In this document: positions 37,016-45,700 of the stretch, piece after piece
Layout: each line of letters begins with the position of its first letter
Position numbering within the stretch: the first letter of the stretch is position 1
Virus record (IMG/VR): IMGVR_UViG_3300010412_000024
Location: 1 to 49,061 of that record
Strand: one strand, 5' to 3'
DNA length: 49,061 nt
DNA from: a virus
Notes under the pieces: generated by a model
Databases searched by the model: none
Seen by the model: only the letters and a program-made list of their open reading frames with translations
Told to the model about the DNA's origin: nothing
Translations under genes and position numbers: made by a program

Positions 37016-37042
37016 GGGGATTCTTCGGAATCCCCGTTCTTT
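37016..37042 (+). terminator. Rho-independent terminator with UUCG loop
   Basis: An 8-bp stem GGGGATTC/GAATCCCC closed by the very stable tetraloop TTCG and followed by GTTCTTT. It is the second terminator within 230 bases and sets the border between head and tail genes. Confidence 0.8.
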
Positions 37043-37055
37043 ATAAGAGACTACA

Positions 37056-37823
37056 ATGGCTAAACCCTCTTTGTTAGAACTTGTACAAGAGATTCTATCG
37101 GACGCAGATGCGGACCAAGTCGATTCCATACTGGACACGGTCGAGTCCGACCAGTGCGCCAGAGTGATTCGCACAGTATTTGAGAACATGGTGGATGAGT
37201 TCGATCTCTCACACCACAGGACGCTTAAGCGACTGGACGCTACCTCGTCTGCTACGCCTACGATAATGACTAGGCCAGAGGGACTAGTAGACATTGAGTG
37301 GGTACAGTACGATAAGAAGCTGTCCGCTGGGGGAGACCAGCAGTATAAGCCAGTATATTGGATGGAACCGGGAGACTTTATTCTCCGTACGTCAGCACGT
37401 ACGTTAAGTGATTCCACCGTAGCTGCCATGACAGCACCAGACTCCGGGCACGTAGTCCTTATCAGGAACGATAAAGCTCCTGATTGGTGGACTATACTTG
37501 AAGGATACGATCAGATCGTATTCGACTCGTACGATTCGGCCCTAGAAACGAATCTACAACAGAGTAAGACGCTAGTATATGGCGTAGTTAGACCCACTCT
37601 TTCCTTAACGGACGCAGCTATACCGGATCTACCGGAGCACCTGATGTCCACTCTTAAGGCCAAGAGTCGGGTCTTATTTTTTGATCTGTACAAAGACGGC
37701 GCACCACTGGAAGTACAACGCTTAGCCAGACGCGCTGAGGTACGGGCAATGAGACACAGAGATATGACGCGCCGTGTGCGCGATGAAGTGGATGTAAACA
37801 GGCCAGACTATGGCCGGAAATAA
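37056..37823 (+). CDS. Tail tubular protein A-like adaptor (T7 gp11 type)
   Basis: A 255-residue protein (CARVIRTVFENMVDEFDLSH near the start, and KAKSRVLFFDLYKDGAPLEV near the end). This is the usual pattern of the podovirus adaptor that joins portal and nozzle. Its place between head genes and the large nozzle gene supports this. It has a basic Arg-rich C-terminus (RHRDMTRRVRDEVDVNRPDY). Confidence 0.75.
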   Translation: MAKPSLLELVQEILSDADADQVDSILDTVESDQCARVIRTVFENMVDEFDLSHHRTLKRLDATSSATPTIMTRPEGLVDIEWVQYDKKLSAGGDQQYKPVYWMEPGDFILRTSARTLSDSTVAAMTAPDSGHVVLIRNDKAPDWWTILEGYDQIVFDSYDSALETNLQQSKTLVYGVVRPTLSLTDAAIPDLPEHLMSTLKAKSRVLFFDLYKDGAPLEVQRLARRAEVRAMRHRDMTRRVRDEVDVNRPDYGRK

Positions 37824-38145
37824 ATTGGAGTTGACCATGACCCATGAAGACTTTTCTTTGGATAGAGCAGAGAGTATCGCCAATAACGTGGATCCGTTCG
37901 GTAAGAAGTGGGTTATCACGAAAGTTAGCCGAGGTACGTCGATGTTTCACGCGGTACCTGAACCGAATACGGGCAACTGGAGACCTCCCCATGAGTTCGC
38001 CGGTATGTGGACAAAGATTGAACGATTGCAAACCCAAATCGAAAAGTATCTTAACCGCGCTTGGGACGAAGCCGAACAGGCCCAGAAGAAACTCGCCGGT
38101 AAACAAAGGCAAGCTAAAGCTAGAACTGAGGAAGAGGCAGCTTAG
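37810..38145 (+). CDS. Hypothetical tail-module protein
   Basis: A 111-residue protein: an N-terminal beta domain (KWVITKVSRGTSMFHAVPEP, GMWTKIERLQTQIEKYL) and a C-terminal Ala/Gln/Lys/Glu-rich helix. It overlaps the adaptor gene by 14 bases. This small gene recurs between gp11-like and gp12-like genes in related podoviruses. The role is unknown. Confidence 0.6.
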   Translation: MAGNKLELTMTHEDFSLDRAESIANNVDPFGKKWVITKVSRGTSMFHAVPEPNTGNWRPPHEFAGMWTKIERLQTQIEKYLNRAWDEAEQAQKKLAGKQRQAKARTEEEAA

Positions 38146-38147
38146 GA

Positions 38148-41100
38148 ATGGAACCAACCACCACTAAGAATTACTTTCAGTTGAACAAGGGACTCAACAC
38201 GGAGTCCAGTGAACTGGAGTTTCCTGACGGGTACACTACTGACGAATTGAACTACGAGCTTTTGCGCGATGGTTCCCGTCGTCGTAGAAAAGGACTCGAT
38301 CAGGAATCTGGTGGTGCGGACCTGACCATTCCAACTATAACTACTACTCAAAAATATAAAGCGTACAAGTGGCGGGCTGTAGGAGGTGATCCACTAGAGA
38401 ACCAGATCGTGGTTCAAGTAGGGAACCGCTTGTACTTCATGGACGATGTAGAGACTCCCTCGTCTACGTGGAAGTCTAGCTATATCAACATGACCTCGCT
38501 GGCAGCTCCTAGTGCTACCAGCGCTCTTATCGCTAATAACCCCGTATCATTTGCGGTACACCGGGGCTACCTATTGGTAGCCGGGCGCTACGTAGAACCA
38601 TTCTATGTAGAGTATATTCCGGGCACTGACTCCTATCAGAGTACGATCTTCTCTCTGGTAATGAGAGACTTTGAGGGAGTAGATGATGGTGTACCAATTA
38701 CGAAGAAACCCGCAGGAACTATAACAGATAGCCACTACTATAATCTACTTAATAGGGGCTGGAAGGACGCGGACATTACCGCGTATAAGTCCTCACAGTC
38801 TGTTAATCCGGCAAAGAACCAGATCTGGTGGAAAGGGTACAAGCGTACATATGGTACTAACGTTAATCCCGCAGATGGAGATCACGCCTTTAATGCCACT
38901 AAGATGGCGGCAGAACGGGTAGGCGGCGGGGATGCTCCACAGGGATCCCTTAGATTAAATGTATTTGATACTAACCAGTCAGAGGCTAGCTTTGACCAGC
39001 CTAATAATCTTATATCAACGTGGAGTGAGTCTGATAATGGGGATGGCACTTGGGATGTAACTATAGATACTGACGAGGTTCACGGGCTTACACATCCAGC
39101 TACAGTAGAGATCCGTAATTTCACGGATAAGTACTATGACGGCGTTGCGAATATATTCTCAAACTGGCTTAATGGCATCTATACGACCAAATCAGTTTCG
39201 GATACAGATACATTTGTGATAACAGTAGATGCACCACCTAACTTTGTATCGTGGACTACCAAGTATCTAGAGAATGGGTATGTGCTGGCGTCTACTTTCC
39301 TTACTAATCCAGATGGAGTGGCGTATGATGAACGCCCATCTGTAGTGGCCTCACATGATGGGCACGTTTTCTGGGCAGGTATCAACAATTCTGCGTACGC
39401 AGACACGGTATTCTTTGGACAGCTCGGCACTAAGCCCTCTGTGTGGGGCCGGTGCTACCAGCAGAATGATCCTACTGACCCGGACCTTAACGAGATCGGT
39501 CCAGCAGATGGTGGTGTCATAATAATCCCGAATATGGGTACGGTAACGGAGGCCCTGTCCACTCGTAGTGGGCTGTTATTGTTCACTGACCACGGTGTTT
39601 GGGAGATTAGTGGTGGACGCAGGGGCGTCTTTACCGCAGACGGGTACTCTGTCCGTAAGATAACGGACGCTGAAGCCAACTCCCCGTATTCTATAGTAGA
39701 GGTAGATCAGTCTGTCTTATATACTGGGCCTAAGGGTATACATATGCTTAGTCCCAATCAGTACACCGACGAACTGGAAGAGACCAACATAAGTGATCCG
39801 CTGATACGGACACTATGGAATAATATACACCACCACAACAAGGCCCGAGTACAAGCGTGTTACGATGACGCGCAGAAGCGGGTCATATTCCTGTACGACG
39901 ATGACAACTGTACCAATGCTAACCAGTATAACCGAGCCATTATACTAGACATGGTCTCTGGTGGGTACTTTAGGTACGGATTCAATACCGATGCTACTAA
40001 AGGTATAGTAGCGTGTCTGGCTATAACGGATGCAGACAATCCTAATACCAACTCCAAGGTCAAGTACTTCACACCGTACACCGCTACGTCGTTACGAGTA
40101 TGCGATATGTATCAAGGGGACTACATAGACTTTGATGGTGCTGAGATGCCGTCGGCTTATATGCTTACCGGGTACGGATACATAGGAGATCACCAGCGTA
40201 GACGACAGGCTCCCATAGTTACTTGCTATAGCAAGAGGACCGAGACTGGGTACACGTTTAATGACGGCTTCCAAGGGTTCGTATCTGCCGGTGCTGATGG
40301 AATCAGTAGTGTGTGGGTAGAGGGTAAAGATCTAAGTATTAATGGTAATGAGGCATTTAATGGTTTTACTATGAAGCCGGACGGTACCAAGTTTTACCTG
40401 CACGACCTCTTTTTTGATTCTTTTAAAGAGTACACTATGAGTACTCCGTGGGATGTTGAAACGGCGTCGTTAACCTATACAGCCCCCGAAACGTCGGGGT
40501 CTCCCCCCGGAGGCGGATTCTACTCCGAAGATATAGCGTTTAGTTCTGATGGTACTAAATTCTACGCATTTCAAGTTGATCCAGTAAAACAGGTTCGGGT
40601 GTTTAATCTAAGTACTCCGTGGGATCTATCTACATTGGCGTGGAGCCATGATTTCGCGGGCACGGCATTCGCTGTAGCAACCAACTGGGAGAATATGCAC
40701 TGGTCCCATGATGGAAAACATCTATTTTTAGGAGTAATTGATGGAAGTTTGTACCGGTATACCCCGGTAACTCCGTGGGAGCTGCCTACCACCGTAAATT
40801 CGTTTGATGCCGGACAAATTTGGTCGGGTGGTGGACTGGACTGGGGAACTTTTAGAAACTGGCTCTTTACGGAGAACGGTACACGGTGCTTTGTCTTTAC
40901 GCGCCACCCGACTATAGGTAATGGGCGCTTAATAAAATCCTATAGTTTCTCCATTCCGTACGATCTCAGTGGCGCTTCTGTTAAAACTTATGAGGGTTCG
41001 TTTGGAACCACGTACGATGTCGGTGGTATGAAGATGTACTATAATGGTGATAATATGCCGGGACGGATGTTCTTCGGACCACTTGGTAGAGAAGTACGTT

Positions 41101-42305
41101 CTATACCACAGCAGCGGCCAGACGATGTGCTTGACAAAGGTATGCCCAATGTAGAATATGCTGAACTACCCCTTCCACTTTATACTACCTTTTCTAATTC
41201 GGGAGATCTTCCGACAACAGTAGACAAGTTCCTTGGGTATAGTTTAACTGGGGATAGAACCTTCTTCGGAAGTTCTAGTACGGGAGGTTTGGATGAGCGT
41301 ACTAATGATGTAGCCGACTACTGGGCTAGGTTTACGACAAGTACGGCTACTGCTACACTTGCCTCTGGGTTTGACTCCGCCTCTTTGCTGGCACTAAACA
41401 CTAAGTTAGGTACTTATAAGAAATCTACCTCAGTGCTTCGGATGTACGCCCTTCCTACTGCGGATACTATCAGTGGTCTTACGGACTCTGATATAACCAG
41501 CACTATAGACATAAGTTCGACTCATGCGGTGGGCACCATTACCGATGTTTCTTTCCACGAAGACGGCACGGGATTCTTAGTATGCGGTGCCACTACGGTT
41601 ACGCGGTGGGTATGCAGTGTACCGTATGATCTAACTACGGCTACTCTGCACAGTACCAGTCCGTCAATAACTTCTCTGACAACCGCACTAGGATCACCTC
41701 CTTCTCAGTTTGTAGGGGCGTTGATGTCTAGTGATCTTACCCAGTTCCTTGGGTGTAGTACTGGAAACCTGTATTGGTGTACCATGTCAACTCCCGGCGA
41801 CTTGTCTACTCTGGTAGCAGAGCAAAAAGAACAGGCTCCACTATCCGTTAGCTTCGGCACTGTAAAAAATATGAGGTTCAATACCTCACGTAATAGGTAC
41901 GAACTTGTTATAATGTACAATAGTGGGAGTGGAGAGGGTAGAATAGTAACTACTGGAGTACCTTCTCTGGACTGGGACGTATCCTCATTTACGGCGGCAG
42001 AATACTCCGCAGTAAACTCCTCCAGTACTCTTATGTACGCACTATGGGATTGGGTAGGAGATCCTGCTATTGATCCTAACGAAGCGGATACTGGAAAGAA
42101 GACCCAAGGCTGGGAGATATATCGTAATGTACGTATGTTTACGCCAGATGCTACCACTGATCTGGATGGATACCCCGTAGTAGTCACGCGCAATAAGGTA
42201 CGCGGGAGAGGACGGGCACTACAGTTAAAGTTTGAGGCGGGCTCTTTGAAGGATTCGCACATCCTAGGGTACACCGTGAACTACAAAGTAAGTAGGAGAA
42301 TATAA
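38148..42305 (+). CDS. Tail nozzle (T7 gp12-like tail tubular protein B) with beta-propeller-like insert
   Basis: A 1385-residue protein, much larger than T7 gp12 (794). The N-terminal ~700 residues match the nozzle type: FQLNKGLNTESSELEFPDGY near the start, and ALSTRSGLLLFTDHGVWEIS around residue 470. From about residue 720 to 1240, six motifs recur: STPWDV, STPWDL, TPWELP, IPYDLS, VPYDLT and STPGDL. They alternate with strands such as IAFSSDGTKFYAF, as in a beta-propeller. The last ~120 residues return to the nozzle type (GWEIYRNVRMFTPDATTDLD). The insert could contact the host surface. A GGAAG/AGGA site precedes the ATG. Confidence 0.75.
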   Translation: MEPTTTKNYFQLNKGLNTESSELEFPDGYTTDELNYELLRDGSRRRRKGLDQESGGADLTIPTITTTQKYKAYKWRAVGGDPLENQIVVQVGNRLYFMDDVETPSSTWKSSYINMTSLAAPSATSALIANNPVSFAVHRGYLLVAGRYVEPFYVEYIPGTDSYQSTIFSLVMRDFEGVDDGVPITKKPAGTITDSHYYNLLNRGWKDADITAYKSSQSVNPAKNQIWWKGYKRTYGTNVNPADGDHAFNATKMAAERVGGGDAPQGSLRLNVFDTNQSEASFDQPNNLISTWSESDNGDGTWDVTIDTDEVHGLTHPATVEIRNFTDKYYDGVANIFSNWLNGIYTTKSVSDTDTFVITVDAPPNFVSWTTKYLENGYVLASTFLTNPDGVAYDERPSVVASHDGHVFWAGINNSAYADTVFFGQLGTKPSVWGRCYQQNDPTDPDLNEIGPADGGVIIIPNMGTVTEALSTRSGLLLFTDHGVWEISGGRRGVFTADGYSVRKITDAEANSPYSIVEVDQSVLYTGPKGIHMLSPNQYTDELEETNISDPLIRTLWNNIHHHNKARVQACYDDAQKRVIFLYDDDNCTNANQYNRAIILDMVSGGYFRYGFNTDATKGIVACLAITDADNPNTNSKVKYFTPYTATSLRVCDMYQGDYIDFDGAEMPSAYMLTGYGYIGDHQRRRQAPIVTCYSKRTETGYTFNDGFQGFVSAGADGISSVWVEGKDLSINGNEAFNGFTMKPDGTKFYLHDLFFDSFKEYTMSTPWDVETASLTYTAPETSGSPPGGGFYSEDIAFSSDGTKFYAFQVDPVKQVRVFNLSTPWDLSTLAWSHDFAGTAFAVATNWENMHWSHDGKHLFLGVIDGSLYRYTPVTPWELPTTVNSFDAGQIWSGGGLDWGTFRNWLFTENGTRCFVFTRHPTIGNGRLIKSYSFSIPYDLSGASVKTYEGSFGTTYDVGGMKMYYNGDNMPGRMFFGPLGREVRSIPQQRPDDVLDKGMPNVEYAELPLPLYTTFSNSGDLPTTVDKFLGYSLTGDRTFFGSSSTGGLDERTNDVADYWARFTTSTATATLASGFDSASLLALNTKLGTYKKSTSVLRMYALPTADTISGLTDSDITSTIDISSTHAVGTITDVSFHEDGTGFLVCGATTVTRWVCSVPYDLTTATLHSTSPSITSLTTALGSPPSQFVGALMSSDLTQFLGCSTGNLYWCTMSTPGDLSTLVAEQKEQAPLSVSFGTVKNMRFNTSRNRYELVIMYNSGSGEGRIVTTGVPSLDWDVSSFTAAEYSAVNSSSTLMYALWDWVGDPAIDPNEADTGKKTQGWEIYRNVRMFTPDATTDLDGYPVVVTRNKVRGRGRALQLKFEAGSLKDSHILGYTVNYKVSRRI

Positions 42306-42306
42306 G

Positions 42307-42741
42307 ATGTCTGAACTAGGTGACGCATTAAAAGCCGCTAACCCGTACGTAGCCATAGGCTCTGCTATCCTTGGAGGGGTAGGGGCCGCTAGAAAGAGCC
42401 GCGCTATGAAGTTGGCTAAGGTATGGGAAGGTCGTATACAGCGCCTTAAAAATAGACAGGCTCTGTCCGCCTTTGCCCGAGACTTCGCTACCGCACAGCA
42501 GACGAATCTTGCGGCGGGAGTAGGCATGGGTGCAGACATAACGTCCTCCGCAGTACAAGGCCAGATAGCCTCTACTACGTCTTCGTTCAGGCGCGGTATA
42601 ACGGACACCCAAGAGATAGATTATATGTCTGGTAAGATGAACAGGCAGCTACGTAAAGCAGGGCGCGGAGAACAACTAGTCGCAACAGCGGGTGCTGTTG
42701 GTGCAGGGTTTGACGCACTCACATACATAGGCAACGCATAA
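42307..42741 (+). CDS. Internal virion protein (T7 gp14-like ejection protein)
   Basis: A 144-residue protein with an N-terminal Ala/Gly-rich hydrophobic segment (YVAIGSAILGGVGAARKSRA), a basic middle and the stretch TNLAAGVGMGADITSSAVQG. It ends in a Gly/Ala-rich hydrophobic region. Size, composition and place before the giant ejection gene fit the small internal core protein that inserts into the outer membrane during DNA ejection. Confidence 0.65.
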   Translation: MSELGDALKAANPYVAIGSAILGGVGAARKSRAMKLAKVWEGRIQRLKNRQALSAFARDFATAQQTNLAAGVGMGADITSSAVQGQIASTTSSFRRGITDTQEIDYMSGKMNRQLRKAGRGEQLVATAGAVGAGFDALTYIGNA

Positions 42742-45700
42742 TGGGTTGGGCAGACAAGCCAAGAGAACTATATCAAGCACCAGATAGTGCTGATGGTACC
42801 GTTCCGGTAGCGGAAGGGGACAGTCCCACTATGGTGGGGAGCCTGACCTTTGACGAGTTCATGGCTCTGGGTCAGGAGGGTATGGAAGAATACCAGTATG
42901 GTCCAGAGATGGAGGCTATGTACGGCGAACCGGTGTCGCTAATAGACGAGCCGGAAGAACCGAAGTCTCTTTTCCAGAAAGAACCTCTGGTAAAGAAAAG
43001 TATACTACCCGTTAAGCCTAAGGGCCTAGTGCCTAACATACGGGCTAACAACGCCATAGCAGAGACCATACTTACCGGGGATCCCGGTGCGTTTGACCGT
43101 ACGTATAACGATTCCTTAAATGGTACCGTTATGTCCGAGACCGCTAAGGCACTATTGGCACAGGACTCTGACGGTTTCTTAGCGGCTGTCCTTAAGAACC
43201 CCGATATGTCCGTAGACCAGAAGATTGAGGCCATGAAGTTTGAGGTACAGCGGTCAGATTGGACTAAGCTGTCCCCGTACACTACGCTATTGTTCCAGTA
43301 TATGCTACAGGATGGGGGAGAACTGGTACCAGCTTCCCGTGTAGACGCTACCGCCCGTACGATCAACCCTATGGAACTACGGGATATGGTACGTGCTCAC
43401 CGAGCCGGACTAATGAACCGTGGTCGCAGGATAGTGGACGACTGGGCAGCGGAGCAAGGCTTTGAGAACTATGGGCATATGTTCGCTGACGTACTGGTAC
43501 AGGATTTCATACCGGTATTTAATGTACTGTCCCGCCTAGGTATTAATCAGGCTATGCTTGAAGCCTCTGGTGCCAAGATAGAGGGAGGCTGGAGGAATCT
43601 GTTCCCCGGCGAGATACGCCAGACTATACGTAACCACCTCCTAGCTAACCCAGCGGACTTTGAGAGTATCGTTCAGGATATGAAGGACGCAATGACCGAC
43701 CTTCAGAAGGACGAGCTGTATGGCCCGCTCCTTACGCAGTACGGAGTACTGGAATTATGGGAAAACATCTTTACTGAGGATCTCCTGACTGGCAGGAGTT
43801 CCCTTAATACTATAGATCGGTGGATGGGAAACCTAGAAGTAGGCTTAGAGGCGCTTCTGCTCCTCCCGGTAGTGGGTACGTACACTGGGGTAGCCGGAAG
43901 GGGGCTCTTTAGGGCAGTAGATCGGGTCATGCCTAGGGCTGTGGCTAGGTCCGCTCGTAATGCCAAGCTGACGGCCAAGCTTGACTCGGCTATAGCCAGT
44001 GATGTAAGGGCTAGTAAGTTCCAAGTACTCCCAGACGAGGCTACAGTAGCCCGCCTACCGCGTCCAGCGGCTCTGGCTGACGATCTAGACCGCCTCCCAG
44101 AGGGGGCAGAGCAGATTCTGGAGCGCAATGAGGCGCTCCGTGCAGATGTAATGGACATAGCGGGTCGTCTTACGGGCAGAGGACTGACCATACAGGACAA
44201 AGCAGACACTACGCTCGGTCTTATTAACGACATCCACCTCAATGACAGGGTACAGATACATACACCTATGTCCACAATACGCCCGTTGGAGGGGGATGCG
44301 GGTGTAGAGGTAGTAGCTACCGTAGGAAGGACAGCCGACGAGGGCTGGACGGATATAGAGGAGCTACTGAAGGAGCTTGTAGATCTGGATCCAGCCGTTA
44401 AGGACTGGAAAGTAGTGCGGACTACCGCAGACGGTACCTTGGAAGAGATACTAGACGGGGATACCCTCTACGAACTGATCTATCGTAGGACCATTAGCCC
44501 CAATAAGGCGGGGGATCTGTTTAAAGAGGGCGAGTTCTTCTTACAATACCGGCACCAGAGGTACTGGCACCCCACGGATGCCAAGCATCTGCCCGGTAAG
44601 GGCCTTAGCTCGGGAGTTTTCTGGCTTAGGAAGATGCTTAACCCCAACGCCCGGTTCACTAAGGACTTTGTAAAGAACGTCAACACCGCCTACCTTGACG
44701 AACAGGTACTATCGTCCAAGATTGGAGCCCTGTTTCAGGAGTTCCATAGCCTTAACAAGACCGATAAGCAGCGGGTAGCTACCCTCTATGAGTGGGGTGA
44801 GCAGTTTGGTAAGGACACCGGCAGGGCACCTACCCTAGCGGAGTACGCGGCCCATGTGCCGGACGCTACGGCTAAGGATCTTAACGCCGTAATCAGTCTA
44901 AGGACGGGTATGGATACCCTGTACGACGTATTCAACCAGCGCCTGTACCGGGAGTGGGCAGCTAAGGGATTCAAAACCATCAAGGGAACGGACCCAAGTC
45001 TCAAACTTCCCCAGCTCAGTGGCAAGATTTTAGACAAAGCTGAGGTAAAGCCGTGGATGATGTACGATCCCGTGCAAGCTAAGAACGTACAGTTCAATAA
45101 GAAGCAGCTTAAGAAGATGCTGGAAGACGGGCGCTACGTGGTTATGAAACTGGATATGCCCATAGATGCGGGCAAGTCTACCGTCAAGGCTGAGTATATT
45201 CTGGTAGATACCTTCCACTATAACGTAGGGGATCTCACTATGCAGCCCCTTAAGTACCATCCCGGCTACAGCTTCCGCTTCTACGACGATCCCTACTACA
45301 TAGTAAAAGAGGGGACCGCCTATGTCAATGGGAAGAAGACCGTTACTACCGAGGCAATACGGACTGCTGGTACTTTAGAGGAGGCCACTCGTTGGAGAGA
45401 TCGGGCTAACTACGCTAACACCAAGCGGAATCGTAAGGACACCTTCAAGGTAGTGCGGGCAAGAGATCTCTCTCAAGAGGAGAGTTCCTTGTTTATGAAG
45501 GAGACTCTCAATAGAGAGGGTCGGTTGTTCTGGGACGAACGTATGGCTGAGCGGTTGCCCGATGTGAACGGGAACAGGGCTGAGCTTATGGATCCCGGCA
45601 TGGCTTTGGAGAAAGGCATAGCCCTAGCTTCTCGCCAGTTGTCCCAAGAAGACGTAGTACGATCTCTCAAAGAGGTACTGTTAAAGCAGTACAAGACACA

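Noticed and set aside
36659-37429. 256-codon minus-strand frame across capsid-tail border
   Set aside because: It runs antisense through two terminators and three plus-strand genes; Ser/Arg-rich shadow composition.
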